Positions 1 through 8,870 of a stretch of DNA of 27,385 nucleotides are shown one piece after another. Each line of letters begins with the position of its first letter. The stretch's first letter is position 1. This DNA comes from RGIG1995 sp045587445 (lineage in GTDB: Bacteria; Bacillota; Clostridia; Oscillospirales; CAG-272): assembly GCA_045587445.1 (NCBI GenBank), contig JAZNCH010000051.1:1-27385 (forward strand). The letters are read 5' to 3'. The notes under the pieces were generated by a model. It worked only from the letters and a program-made list of their open reading frames with translations, had not been told where the DNA came from and ran no database searches. The position numbers and the translations under genes are program-made.

Positions 1-943
1 GGTTTTCAAGAGTCTGGCAAACCTGAACGAACTGCTCGTAAACCTCGGGCATAATCTCCTTCATCGCGTCGATCTTGAGAGGAGTACGAACGCCTGCAAC
101 AACGTCCTCGCCCTGAGCGTTCATAAGGAACTCACCCATAAGCTTCTTTTCGCCTGTAGCGGGATCACGAGTAAATGCAACGCCTGTACCGGATGTTTCT
201 CCCATGTTACCGAACGCCATCATCTGTACGTTAACTGCAGTACCCCAGCTGTAAGGAATATCGTTATCTCTTCTGTAAATGTTTGCACGGGGGTTGTCCC
301 AGCTTCTAAATACGGCTTCAACAGCACCGAAGAGCTGTTCTTTGGGGTCGGTGGGGAAGTCCTTACCGATTTTGTTCTTATATTCAGCCTTGAACTGACT
401 TGCGAGTTTCTTAAGGTCGTCAGCAGTAAGTTCAACGTCCTGAGTTACGCCTTTTTCCTCTTTCATCTTGTCGATGAGCTGTTCAAAATATTTTTTTCCA
501 ACTTCCATAACAACGTCGGAATACATCTGAATAAATCTTCTGTAGCAGTCCCAAGCCCATCTGGGGTTACCGGACTTAGCAGAGAGAACTTCAACAACCT
601 TTTCGTTAAGACCGAGGTTGAGGATGGTATCCATCATACCGGGCATAGAAGCGCGAGCACCGCTACGTACGGATACGAGGAGGGGATTTTCTTCATCTCC
701 GAATTTCTTTCCTGTAATTTCTTCCATCTTGTCGATGTACTGCATGATCTCAGCCTGAATGTCAGCATTGATCTTTCTGCCGTCCTCATAATACTGAGTA
801 CAAGCTTCTGTCGAGATAGTGAAGCCCTGAGGAACGGGAAGTCCGAGTTGTGTCATTTCAGCAAGGTTAGCACCTTTACCGCCGAGGAGTTCACGCATTT
901 TTGCATTACCTTCTTTAAAAAGGTAACAATACTTCTTTGCCAT
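1..943 (-). CDS. ppdK: Pyruvate, phosphate dikinase, N-terminal part (runs off the window start)
   Basis: Reading the minus strand from the ATG at 943 gives 314 codons with no stop before the window edge, so only the N-terminal third of this usually ~870-880-residue enzyme is present. It begins MAKKYCYLFKEGNAKMRELL and continues with GGKGANLAEM, LPVPQGFTI and SGARASMPGMMDTILNLGLN, all hallmarks of the ATP-grasp nucleotide-binding domain of PPDK. The phosphohistidine and PEP domains lie outside. The family interconverts pyruvate, ATP and phosphate with PEP, AMP and pyrophosphate; in anaerobic Firmicutes it commonly works in pyrophosphate-linked glycolysis. GGAGG at 953-957 sits nine bases upstream of the ATG and fixes the start. 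It is divergent from pth, with a 382-bp gap. Identity is secure; metabolic direction is inferred from related organisms. Confidence 0.96.
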   Translation of the reverse strand, partial: MAKKYCYLFKEGNAKMRELLGGKGANLAEMTQLGLPVPQGFTISTEACTQYYEDGRKINADIQAEIMQYIDKMEEITGKKFGDEENPLLVSVRSGARASMPGMMDTILNLGLNEKVVEVLSAKSGNPRWAWDCYRRFIQMYSDVVMEVGKKYFEQLIDKMKEEKGVTQDVELTADDLKKLASQFKAEYKNKIGKDFPTDPKEQLFGAVEAVFRSWDNPRANIYRRDNDIPYSWGTAVNVQMMAFGNMGETSGTGVAFTRDPATGEKKLMGEFLMNAQGEDVVAGVRTPLKIDAMKEIMPEVYEQFVQVCQTLEN

Positions 944-1000
944 TTCAAAGTACCTCCATAGTATATTAATATTTTTTGTTTTGCTATTTGACCAACCGAT

Positions 1001-1029
1001 ATTCTATCATATTAATAAATAAATTTCCA
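1001..1029 (-). promoter_or_regulatory. Candidate ppdK promoter
   Basis: On the minus strand, TGGAAA (1024-1029) and TAGAAT (1001-1006) are 17 bp apart, and a TG one base upstream of the -10 makes it extended. The -35 is a weak match. It would give a leader of about 50 nt to the ppdK ATG at 943. Confidence 0.35.
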
Positions 1030-1122
1030 TACTTTTTTTGTATTTTTTACAAACTTTTTTATATTTTGGTAGATATAACGAAAAAATATACAATTTTTGG
1101 ACGATAATTTGAGCAAATCCTA

Positions 1123-1152
1123 TTGATTTTCTGAATATAAAAGTAGTATAAT
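1123..1152 (+). promoter_or_regulatory. Candidate promoter for the pth-mfd operon
   Basis: TTGATT (1123-1128) and a perfect TATAAT (1147-1152) are 18 bp apart. This lies in the 382-bp divergent gap between ppdK and pth, which otherwise holds AT-rich sequence, the candidate ppdK promoter and a weak leader hairpin. The transcript would begin near 1159 and have a leader of about 165 nt before pth. Confidence 0.55.
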
Positions 1153-1214
1153 TAAATTAATGGTGAACAGAAGTGAATCTTTATGAATAAAATACAATTT
1201 AACACAACGAATTT

Positions 1215-1258
1215 AGCGGAGTTTTCAAATGCTACAGTTTGCAATGAGCCGCTTTTTT
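1215..1258 (+). other. Weak hairpin plus U-run in the pth leader
   Basis: AGCGG (1215-1219) can pair with CCGCT (1249-1253), followed by a run of six T (1253-1258). An inner CAAA/TTTG pairing (1226-1229 with 1238-1241) can extend the fold. The structure resembles a feeble intrinsic terminator inside the 5' leader. The stem is short and the loop large, so it may be chance. Confidence 0.25.
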
Positions 1259-1325
1259 GCATTTCGAGGCGAAAAATTTAAATAGAAAAAATAATGATGT
1301 ACTAAACACGCGAAAGGGATTTTAA

Positions 1326-1952
1326 ATGAGCAATATATTTGATTTATTCAAACAAATCGAAAAGAAAAACGATTTACCCGCCGGCAAAGTAACACACCTC
1401 GTTGTCGGACTTGGAAATCCGGGTGATAAGTATTCACGCACAAGACACAATATTGGTTTTATGTCGCTTGATTATTTGGCGGAAAAAAAAGGCATAAAAT
1501 TAACCAAGTCAAAATTCAAGTCGCTTGTTTCTGACTGTGAGTTTGCGGGGAAGAGGGTTCTTTTTATGAAACCGCAAACCTTTATGAACAATAGTGGAGA
1601 AGCTGTTAGGGAAGCGGTTGAATTTTACAAGATTCCTGTTGAAAACGTAATAGTTATTTACGACGATATATCTCTTTCGCCCGGGAAAATGCGCATAAGG
1701 CAAAAGGGGAGTGACGGGGGACACAACGGTATAAAAAGCATTATATACCATTTGAATTCAAATGAGTTTCCCAGAATAAAAATAGGTGTCGGCGCAAAGC
1801 CTAATCCGGAATATAACCTTGCAGATTGGGTGCTTGGAAATATTGCAAAAGAGGACCAAGAGGCAACGTTTAAGTGTATTGAAAACGTATATCCTGCACT
1901 GTTGCTTATGATTGAAGGCAAGGCAGAACAAGCTATGGGAATGTATAACTGA
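1326..1952 (+). CDS. pth: Peptidyl-tRNA hydrolase
   Basis: This 208-residue protein releases tRNA from peptidyl-tRNA that has dropped off the ribosome. GLGNPG (28-33), TRHNIG (39-44), KPQTFMNNSG (82-91) and GGHNGI (131-136) match bacterial Pth. The residues equivalent to E. coli N10, H20 (catalytic), N68, D93 and N114 are N31, H41, N88, D113 and N134, so the active site is complete. About 21 extra residues precede the usual start of the fold. The annotated ATG follows an AAAGGG-type ribosome binding site (about 1314-1319), so the extension appears to be translated. Its stop is two bases before the mfd ATG, indicating translational coupling. The pth-mfd pairing is conserved in Firmicutes. Confidence 0.97.
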   Translation: MSNIFDLFKQIEKKNDLPAGKVTHLVVGLGNPGDKYSRTRHNIGFMSLDYLAEKKGIKLTKSKFKSLVSDCEFAGKRVLFMKPQTFMNNSGEAVREAVEFYKIPVENVIVIYDDISLSPGKMRIRQKGSDGGHNGIKSIIYHLNSNEFPRIKIGVGAKPNPEYNLADWVLGNIAKEDQEATFKCIENVYPALLLMIEGKAEQAMGMYN

Positions 1953-1954
1953 TT

Positions 1955-4900
1955 ATGAGTATAATAACACAACAGATAAAAAACGAAAAAGAATACAAAA
2001 GTATACTATCGAATGTACTTAATCAAATTGCATCGGAACGTCCGCGCCCAATGTCTGTAACGGGACTGAGTGAAGGTGCATCCGAAGCTTTTTACACAGA
2101 ATTGATTTCGGATATAAAGCAAAATACCGATAAGGGTGTTTTGGTTATTTGTCCCGACGAAAAGACTCAACACAGACTGAAAAATGCGTTTGAATCGTGC
2201 GATAAAAAATGTTTGGTTTACCCATACAGAGACTTGGTTTTTCATAATATAACCGCGTCTCACGAATATGAATACGACCGTCTGAATGTTTTGTATACTG
2301 TAGCTGAAGGTGAGTTTGACGTAGTTCTTGCAACTCCCGATGCTGCATTGCAGTATACGGTACCGAAAATACGTCTAAAAGAGTCTTGTTTGGTTATTGA
2401 TATAGATAAGACATATGATTTGAAAGATATTACAAAATTCCTTGAAGAAAACGGTTATTCACACGTAGATATGGTTGATAGTATCGGTCAGTATTCTGTT
2501 AGAGGCGGTATACTTGATGTTTATTCCCCTTGCTGTGATAATCCTGTCAGAATTGATTTTTTTGATACGGATATTGAGCAGATGGGGACTTTTGACATTT
2601 TGTCGCAGAGAAAGCTTGAACATATAAACTCATTTAAAATTATTTCAGCCAAAGAGGTTATTGTCTCAAAAGAGAAAAGGGATGAACTGAAAAAAGTATT
2701 ATCTACTCACCTAAAAAAAATAGGCGGTACACCTGCCGAAAATACAGTTAAGGAAGAATATGAGACGATAATTTCGGGCAACGAATGTAATTTTGCCGAT
2801 AAGTATATTTCATTGATATATCCCGAGAAAGAAACTTTGCTTGATTATATGTCCGATTGTTTTTGCATAGTTCATTCTTTAAGCGGAGTTAACGACAGAC
2901 TAAAATCATTTGAATGGCATGAAAGCCAAAATGTAAGCGAGCTTGTTGAAATTGGCAGTGTTCCTTCAAAGTATGCCGAATATGCAAAAAGTGTGGCTGA
3001 TTTTGACTATTACACAGAAAAGACACCGACACTTTTTACGGATACTTTCCTTAGCTCTATGGGTGGAAAAAAGCTTTCGGGGGTTTACAGTTTTATTACG
3101 AAACAGACGGTATCGTATTTTGAAAACTTTTCGTTGCTGCTTGAAGACCTTTCTTCATATATACAGAATAGATATAGGATAGTGATTTTGACTGAGAATG
3201 AGCAAAAAACAAAGACTCTTTTGAATATGCTGTCTGATGCGGGAGTTGGAGCGATTACAGGCTTAAAAGAAGGCACAGAATTAACAAAAGGATTGCCTTG
3301 TATTGTAAACGACTGCGTTGTCGGCGGCTTTGAATTAACGGTATCAAAATTTGTTTGTCTTTCACTCAGAGCTAATTCTGGATTTAATATAAAGGATTCT
3401 TACAAAAAGAAAAAGAAAAAGGCGAACAAGAAGAGTGCGCAGGAAAAGATACTGTCATACGCTGACCTCGTTGAAGGGGATTATGTTGTACATGATACGC
3501 ATGGTATAGGTCAGTATCTTGGTCTTCATACGCTTACTCTTGATGGAATAACAAAGGATTTTGTAAAGATACTTTATTCGGGAAATGATATGCTTTATTT
3601 GCCGTGTACACAACTTGATTCTATTGCGAAATATATAGGTGCAAGAGCTGAAGATGGTACTTTAAAGCTGTCGAAGATGGGCGGTACTGAATGGTATAAA
3701 GCCAAAACAAAGGTAAAAAAAGCCGCAAAAGATATGGCGAAAGAGCTTATCGAGCTTTATGCCGAGCGATTGAGAAAGAAAGGTATTGCTTTTGATAAAG
3801 ACGATGCTATGCAGGCAGATTTTGAATCGGGATTCGAGTATGAAGAAACGGACGGACAGCTTGCGGCGATAAATGAAATTAAGACCGATATGGAGCAAGC
3901 ATATCCTATGGATAGATTGCTTTGCGGGGACGTTGGCTTCGGTAAGACCGAGGTTGCTTTGCGTGCAGCTTTTAAGGCGGTAAACAGTTCTAAACAGGTA
4001 GCAATACTTGTGCCTACGACTATATTGGCATTGCAGCATTTTCAGACGATTTCAGCTCGTATGCGCGGTTTTCCCGTTAAGATAGATATGCTTTCAAGGT
4101 TTTCGACGACGAAACAACAAGCAGAGACCGTAAGAAGAATAAAGCGAGGCGAGACGGACATTGTTGTCGGTACTCACAGACTTCTTAGTAAAGATGTTGA
4201 ATTTAAGGATTTGGGACTTGTTATTATCGACGAGGAACAAAGATTTGGTGTTGCACACAAAGAGAAGTTAAAACAAATGACAAAGAATATTGATGCTTTG
4301 ACCTTAACTGCAACGCCTATACCGAGAACTCTCAATATGGCTATGAGCGGTATAAGAGATATGTCTGTACTTGAAGAAGCTCCGGGGGATAGATTGCCTG
4401 TACAGTCATATGTTCTTGAATATGATGAGCTTATAATTGCGGAGGCGATAAAGAAAGAATTGCGTCGAGGCGGTCAGGTGTTTTATTTGCACAATAATAT
4501 TGAAACAATTGACTATGCCGCTCGAAGAGTTGCGGCTATGGCACCCGATGCAAGAATTGCCATAGCGCACGGCAAAATGGATAAGGAGACTATTAGCGAA
4601 CTTTGGCGTTCGCTTGTTGAGGGCGAAATAGATGTTTTTGTCTCGACGACAATTATAGAAAGCGGTGTTGACGTTCCGAATGCAAATACGCTTATTATAG
4701 AAAATGCGGATAAGTTTGGGTTGGCACAGCTTCATCAGATACGCGGACGTGTCGGAAGAAGCAGCAGACGTGCTTATGCGTATTTTACCTTCTCAAAAGG
4801 TAAAGCACTGACCGAAATTGCAACAAAGAGATTGTCTGCGATAAAAGAATATACCGAATTCGGTGCAGGATTCAAAGTTGCTCTGCGAGACCTCGAGATT

Positions 4901-5473
4901 AGAGGTGCGGGTAATATTCTTGGTGCAGAACAACACGGTCATTTGCAAACTGTTGGTTACGATATGTATATGAAGCTTCTAAATGAGGCAATTCTTGAAG
5001 AGAAAGGCGAAAGCCCCAAGGCGAAGAAAGAGTGTGCTGTTGATTTGAACGTAAACGCTTACGTACCGGAAAGTTATATAAAGGTTGCTTCACAAAGAAT
5101 AGATGTTTATAAGAAGATAGCACTTATCGAAAATCAGCTTGATATGCAAGACATAACAGACGAATTGCTTGACAGATACGGAGACCTTCCCAAATCAGTG
5201 TTAGAGCTTTTAAATGTTGCATTGTTAAGAAAGAAGGCAAGCGATGCAGGAATAAGCAAGATAGAGCGAAGAACTGCAAACGTATTGATTTATCCTTATG
5301 AAATGGATGCTGCTGCATGGACGTATATAGCGGCGCAAAACAAGGGAAAAATCTTAATGAATCTTGGTTCAAAGCCTTATGTTAGCTGTAAATTAGAGAA
5401 AAATACGGATGTGTTTTCATACGTCGGACAACTGCTTTCCGACTATTTGGATATCAAAAAAGAAATGCATTGA
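1955..5473 (+). CDS. mfd: Transcription-repair coupling factor Mfd
   Basis: This 1172-residue ATP-dependent DNA translocase displaces RNA polymerase stalled at lesions and recruits UvrA; the length is normal for Mfd. The N-terminal part (about 1-350) is the UvrB-homology module that contacts UvrA. A lysine-rich linker near 485-500 precedes the RNA polymerase-interacting (CarD-like) domain at about 500-570. The helicase core has Walker A GDVGFGKTE with K664, a DEEQ box at 759-762, TATPIPRTL, and motif VI HQIRGRVGRS from H927. The C-terminal TRCF domain follows. It starts two bases after pth, without a clear ribosome binding site of its own, so translation is probably coupled. All motor motifs are intact. 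Confidence 0.98.
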   Translation: MSIITQQIKNEKEYKSILSNVLNQIASERPRPMSVTGLSEGASEAFYTELISDIKQNTDKGVLVICPDEKTQHRLKNAFESCDKKCLVYPYRDLVFHNITASHEYEYDRLNVLYTVAEGEFDVVLATPDAALQYTVPKIRLKESCLVIDIDKTYDLKDITKFLEENGYSHVDMVDSIGQYSVRGGILDVYSPCCDNPVRIDFFDTDIEQMGTFDILSQRKLEHINSFKIISAKEVIVSKEKRDELKKVLSTHLKKIGGTPAENTVKEEYETIISGNECNFADKYISLIYPEKETLLDYMSDCFCIVHSLSGVNDRLKSFEWHESQNVSELVEIGSVPSKYAEYAKSVADFDYYTEKTPTLFTDTFLSSMGGKKLSGVYSFITKQTVSYFENFSLLLEDLSSYIQNRYRIVILTENEQKTKTLLNMLSDAGVGAITGLKEGTELTKGLPCIVNDCVVGGFELTVSKFVCLSLRANSGFNIKDSYKKKKKKANKKSAQEKILSYADLVEGDYVVHDTHGIGQYLGLHTLTLDGITKDFVKILYSGNDMLYLPCTQLDSIAKYIGARAEDGTLKLSKMGGTEWYKAKTKVKKAAKDMAKELIELYAERLRKKGIAFDKDDAMQADFESGFEYEETDGQLAAINEIKTDMEQAYPMDRLLCGDVGFGKTEVALRAAFKAVNSSKQVAILVPTTILALQHFQTISARMRGFPVKIDMLSRFSTTKQQAETVRRIKRGETDIVVGTHRLLSKDVEFKDLGLVIIDEEQRFGVAHKEKLKQMTKNIDALTLTATPIPRTLNMAMSGIRDMSVLEEAPGDRLPVQSYVLEYDELIIAEAIKKELRRGGQVFYLHNNIETIDYAARRVAAMAPDARIAIAHGKMDKETISELWRSLVEGEIDVFVSTTIIESGVDVPNANTLIIENADKFGLAQLHQIRGRVGRSSRRAYAYFTFSKGKALTEIATKRLSAIKEYTEFGAGFKVALRDLEIRGAGNILGAEQHGHLQTVGYDMYMKLLNEAILEEKGESPKAKKECAVDLNVNAYVPESYIKVASQRIDVYKKIALIENQLDMQDITDELLDRYGDLPKSVLELLNVALLRKKASDAGISKIERRTANVLIYPYEMDAAAWTYIAAQNKGKILMNLGSKPYVSCKLEKNTDVFSYVGQLLSDYLDIKKEMH

Positions 5474-5517
5474 TTTTATTAATTTTTTTTAATAATTGTT
5501 AAAAAACGTAAAAATGG

Positions 5518-5549
5518 TTGAAATTTTTTGTCAAATGTGGTAATATAAT
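5518..5549 (+). promoter_or_regulatory. Possible promoter overlapping the glycosyltransferase start
   Basis: TTGAAA (5518-5523) lies 17 bp from TAATAT (5541-5546); an overlapping TATAAT (5544-5549) is 20 bp away. The -10 overlaps the only nearby in-frame ATG (5548). If the promoter is used, translation from that ATG would be impossible or the true start would lie downstream. Confidence 0.3.
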
Positions 5550-7086
5550 GTCTAACATTGTCAAAAAGGGGGAGAGACCGACGTTTGTTAGCATAGTTTC
5601 CGCATTGATTGCGGCTGTAAATGGAATTTGGAATGTAATATCGTCCTTATATCTTTTTAGAAATGTATATAAAATCACAGGTGTATTTTTTACAAGAAAA
5701 TTCAAAAAAACAACCAACTATCATAAATATGCCATACTTGTTGCTGCAAGGAATGAATCGGCAGTTATAGGCAATCTTGTTGACAGTATCAGAAAACAGG
5801 ATTATCCTTCGGAACTTATCGATATTTTTGTGGTAGCTGATAACTGTACGGATAACACCGCTGAAGTTGCAAGAAGTTACGGTGCTGTTTGTTACGAGCG
5901 TTTTGATAAGAAACACTGTACAAAAGGATATGCGTTGCAATTTCTTGTTGAAAATATCCGTCGGGATTACGGAATCGAAACCTATGAGGCCTATCTTATT
6001 TTTGATGCCGACAATCTTTTAAAACACGATTATATGATTCATATGAATAACGCTTTTGATGCGGGTGAAAAGATTGTTACGTCGTACAGAAACACCAAGA
6101 ATTTTGACGATAACTGGATTTCGGCGTCGTACGGAGTTCATTGGCTGAGAACGGTCAGAAACGAACACCGTGCACGTTCTTTGTTCCACTTTGCGACGAG
6201 AATACAGGGAACAGGCTTCCTCTTTGCAAGTGAATTATTGAAGGAGGGTTGGAATTATACAAGCTTAACCGAAGACAGAGCGTTTTGTGCAGATGCTGTT
6301 GCAAAAGGATATAAGATTTCTTATAACAACGAAGCCGAATTTTACGACGAACAGCCTGTAGATATGAAAACGGTTATGCGTCAAAGAATAAGGTGGGCAA
6401 AGGGACATTTGCAAGCATTTGCAGAAACCGGGCCTCAACTTTTCAGTCATATTTTTGTTACCGACGGAATGGCTAATAAAACACACAACGGTAAGGCGAT
6501 TGACAAGCCTTTGTGGAAAAAGATATACGATAATATTAGACTGAGATTTATGTCTTTTGATATGTTGACTGTAGTTTTCCCAAATTCATTGGTGTCCTCT
6601 ATCAGAAAAATAATACTCTATATTTTGCGTGTTATGCTGATAGTGAAAGCGGGTAAAGTTTTTGGAATAGGTGCTTCAGGGTATATAGTGAGATTTAAAA
6701 TTTCGGGAATTGTAAATTGGGCTTTGGATTGGAAAGATATATTTAGGTGGGTTGACATAACTCCTTCCTATGAAAAGGCTTTGAGTGCGGCTCTTTGGTT
6801 ATCGTTCTTTATGTTTACTTGGACTATAACCTCGTATATTTCGGGGATAATTACCGCAGTATATATTTACATAGTCGAGCATAAACGTATAAAGAAGATA
6901 AAGCTTCACAGAAAAATATGGTTCTGTCTCACGTTTCCGATATTTGACCTTATAGGCCGTCTTTCTATGATTATAGCTATGTTCAGAAGAGTAGAGTGGG
7001 AGCCTATTTTGCACAATAAAGCTATCAACATTGATGAAATTGAGTGTGTCGAAGCTTCGGAAAATAATAGTAATATAAGAGCCTGA
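5548..7086 (+). CDS. Membrane glycosyltransferase, family 2
   Basis: From the ATG at 5548 this is a 512-residue protein; the frame is open upstream to a TTG at 5518. A hydrophobic N-terminal segment (about 15-45) precedes a GT-A catalytic domain with AARNE, an FDADN metal-binding DxD (153-155), TED (acidic pair 242-243) and a QRIRW motif (279-283). The C-terminal half has several hydrophobic segments. DxD plus QxxRW is the signature of processive or membrane-coupled GT2 enzymes that use nucleotide sugars at the cytoplasmic face. The acceptor cannot be told from sequence; a cell-envelope polysaccharide or glycolipid is a reasonable guess. No good ribosome binding site precedes 5548. A GGGGGAG run at 5568-5574 has no ATG after it, so the N-terminus is uncertain. 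It sits between mfd and a PpiC-like gene. Confidence 0.85.
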   Translation: MSNIVKKGERPTFVSIVSALIAAVNGIWNVISSLYLFRNVYKITGVFFTRKFKKTTNYHKYAILVAARNESAVIGNLVDSIRKQDYPSELIDIFVVADNCTDNTAEVARSYGAVCYERFDKKHCTKGYALQFLVENIRRDYGIETYEAYLIFDADNLLKHDYMIHMNNAFDAGEKIVTSYRNTKNFDDNWISASYGVHWLRTVRNEHRARSLFHFATRIQGTGFLFASELLKEGWNYTSLTEDRAFCADAVAKGYKISYNNEAEFYDEQPVDMKTVMRQRIRWAKGHLQAFAETGPQLFSHIFVTDGMANKTHNGKAIDKPLWKKIYDNIRLRFMSFDMLTVVFPNSLVSSIRKIILYILRVMLIVKAGKVFGIGASGYIVRFKISGIVNWALDWKDIFRWVDITPSYEKALSAALWLSFFMFTWTITSYISGIITAVYIYIVEHKRIKKIKLHRKIWFCLTFPIFDLIGRLSMIIAMFRRVEWEPILHNKAINIDEIECVEASENNSNIRA

Positions 7087-7103
7087 ATATAACGGAGAAT
7101 AAT

Positions 7104-8192
7104 ATGAAAAAAAATAGATTAATTTCTTTAGTTATTTCTGTATTGCTGATAGTAGCTGTTATGGGTTCGTGCGCAAAGCAGATAACTGTTATGGAGTATG
7201 ACGGTTACCGTATAACAACGAATATGTATTCGTATTGGTTGTCTCAAATTAAGTCGGGATACGTTTCATCTTCAAACGATACAAAAGAATATTGGAATAC
7301 CGAATACGCTGACGGCGGAACGTATGCCGAAAAGCTAAAGGAAATAGTTGATTTCAACGTTAAGGTTAATCTTGTTTGTATGAGTCTTTTTGAAAAAATG
7401 GGACTTAAAGTGTCTTCTGAAGAGAAAAGTGAAATTGATACAGCTATAAACGATTTACTTGCGTCTTATGGCTCAAAAAGCGAACTTAATTCGATGCTTG
7501 CTAATTACGGTATCAATGTAAATATCCTCAAAGACATATATAATATTGATTTAAAGGCATCGAAAGTTTATGAAGCTTTGTATGCTGAGGGCGGAGCAAG
7601 AGCGATTGATGATGAAGCTTTGGATAAGTTTTATAAAGAAAACTATTCAAGGATTGATATAATATTTATTTATGATTCTTTTGAATACAAAAAAGACGAA
7701 AACGGGAATTTGATTTTTAATCAATCTACCGAAACTTATGAAAAAAATGAGCTTGATGACGAGCAAAAAGCTAAAAAGAAATCACTTGCGGAAGATGTGT
7801 TTAAAAAAGCTCAGTCCGGTGAAGATTTTGCTGAACTCAAAAAGCAATACAACGAATATCCCGACGGAAACAAGTACGAGCTTGGTTATTTTATTTCAGC
7901 AAATGATATAGGTTCGTACGATTCGGATATATATTTAGCTGTAAGTCAAATGCAAATAGGCGACGTTAAGAAGATTGAAAAAGACGGTGCGGTATGTATT
8001 GTGAGACGCAACGAACTTACCGACAAACCTTATGCTGATGAAAAATATAAGGATATGTTTAAGAGTATTGTTGAGTATTGCGAAGAGGCGGATTTTAACT
8101 CATATATGTCGGAACTTGTAAAGAGTGTTGAGGTTAACGATGAAGAATTGGCGGGATTCTCTGTAGAAAAAGCTCCTTTAATGAGATATTGA
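7104..8192 (+). CDS. PpiC/SurA-like peptidyl-prolyl isomerase lipoprotein
   Basis: This 362-residue protein begins with a positively charged, hydrophobic signal (1-22) ending MGSC, so C23 is the likely lipidated cysteine of an extracytoplasmic lipoprotein, although the lipobox lacks the usual Leu. A SurA-N-like helical region (about 35-165) is followed by a divergent parvulin/PpiC domain (about 180-305) with SGEDFAELKKQYNE, GYF and the terminal IVRR strand. PrsA-type foldases of this kind help secreted proteins fold at the membrane-wall interface. GGAG lies just before the ATG, and the gene starts 17 bp after the glycosyltransferase stop, so the two are likely cotranscribed. Enzymatic isomerase activity is not certain, because the domain is divergent. 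Confidence 0.8.
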   Translation: MKKNRLISLVISVLLIVAVMGSCAKQITVMEYDGYRITTNMYSYWLSQIKSGYVSSSNDTKEYWNTEYADGGTYAEKLKEIVDFNVKVNLVCMSLFEKMGLKVSSEEKSEIDTAINDLLASYGSKSELNSMLANYGINVNILKDIYNIDLKASKVYEALYAEGGARAIDDEALDKFYKENYSRIDIIFIYDSFEYKKDENGNLIFNQSTETYEKNELDDEQKAKKKSLAEDVFKKAQSGEDFAELKKQYNEYPDGNKYELGYFISANDIGSYDSDIYLAVSQMQIGDVKKIEKDGAVCIVRRNELTDKPYADEKYKDMFKSIVEYCEEADFNSYMSELVKSVEVNDEELAGFSVEKAPLMRY

Positions 8193-8222
8193 GTTTGTTT
8201 TTTGAAAAAATTAAAAAAACTA

Positions 8223-8251
8223 TTGCATTTTATAATGAAGTATGTTATAAT
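8223..8251 (+). promoter_or_regulatory. Promoter of the rimP-nusA-infB operon
   Basis: TTGCAT (8223-8228), a 17-bp spacer and a perfect TATAAT (8246-8251) with TG two bases upstream form a strong sigma-A-type promoter. A start near 8258 would leave a leader of about 95 nt that opens with the 12-bp hairpin at 8265-8294. Confidence 0.75.
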
Positions 8252-8264
8252 GAATGGTGTAAGG

Positions 8265-8294
8265 TTAGAAGAGTGGTTTTTGCCACTCTTCTAA
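8265..8294 (+). other. Perfect 12-bp hairpin at the 5' end of the rimP leader
   Basis: TTAGAAGAGTGG (8265-8276) pairs exactly with CCACTCTTCTAA (8283-8294) around a TTTTTG loop. It begins a few bases after the predicted transcription start and is followed by AAATTTTATG, a poor U-run. It may be a transcript-stabilising hairpin or a regulatory attenuator; as a plain terminator it would be weak and oddly placed. Confidence 0.7.
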
Positions 8295-8352
8295 ATTTTA
8301 TGTAGGGGTATTTTTTGCTCCGAAAAATCTTTTTAGAAAAAAGGATGTAAAT

Positions 8353-8841
8353 ATGGCGAACGCAAACAAGAAGCCTGCAAAGAATATCGCAGGCAGAGTA
8401 AAAGAGCTGCTTGAACCTACTGTTAACGAATTAGGCTATGTTTTGTGGGATGTTGAGTATGTCAAAGAGGGTGCCGAGTGGTTTTTGAGGATTACACTCG
8501 ACAACGAAGAAGGAATTAATATAAATGACTGTGAAAAAGTTCACATGGAAATCAGTCCTATGCTTGACGAGGCTGACCCCATAGAAGGCGCGTACAGACT
8601 TGAGGTTTCTTCTCCGGGAATTGAACGCGACCTGAAAAATCCTATGCACTACAGTGCCTGTATAGGCTGGGACGTTGAGGTGAAATTATTTACAGCATTT
8701 GAGGGTAGAAAGTCAATTAAGGGGATTCTTGCCTGCTATGACGAAGAAAACAATACGTTCACTATCAATGAGAATGGAAATGACATCATTCTCGAAAAGA
8801 GTCTGGTATCGAAAATCAAAACTGTATATGATTTTGATTGA
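8353..8841 (+). CDS. rimP: Ribosome maturation factor RimP
   Basis: This 162-residue protein is needed for late maturation of the 30S subunit. The N-terminal alpha/beta domain contains YVLWDVEYVKEG, LRITLDNEEGININDCEKV and the diagnostic EVSSPGIERDL; a small beta-barrel domain follows. It has about 12 additional residues (ANANKKPAKNIA) before the usual start. An AAAAAAGGATG-type ribosome binding site lies eight to ten bases upstream of the ATG. RimP heads the transcription-translation operon with nusA and infB, as in most bacteria. The role is taken from the family. Confidence 0.95.
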   Translation: MANANKKPAKNIAGRVKELLEPTVNELGYVLWDVEYVKEGAEWFLRITLDNEEGININDCEKVHMEISPMLDEADPIEGAYRLEVSSPGIERDLKNPMHYSACIGWDVEVKLFTAFEGRKSIKGILACYDEENNTFTINENGNDIILEKSLVSKIKTVYDFD

Positions 8842-8866
8842 ATTTTGAAAAATAAATAGATAAAAT
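8838..8866 (+). promoter_or_regulatory. Possible internal promoter before nusA
   Basis: TTGAAT (8838-8843) and TAAAAT (8861-8866) are 17 bp apart across the rimP stop. Each box has one or two mismatches and the region is AT-rich, so this is tentative. A start near 8873 would fall on the GGAGG at 8873-8877. Confidence 0.28.
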
Positions 8867-8870
8867 ATAT

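Noticed and set aside
5477..5510. Terminator after mfd (TTATTAA, T-run, TTAATAA)
   Set aside because: The pairing is only A-T and could arise by chance in this AT-rich gap; it is too weak to call.
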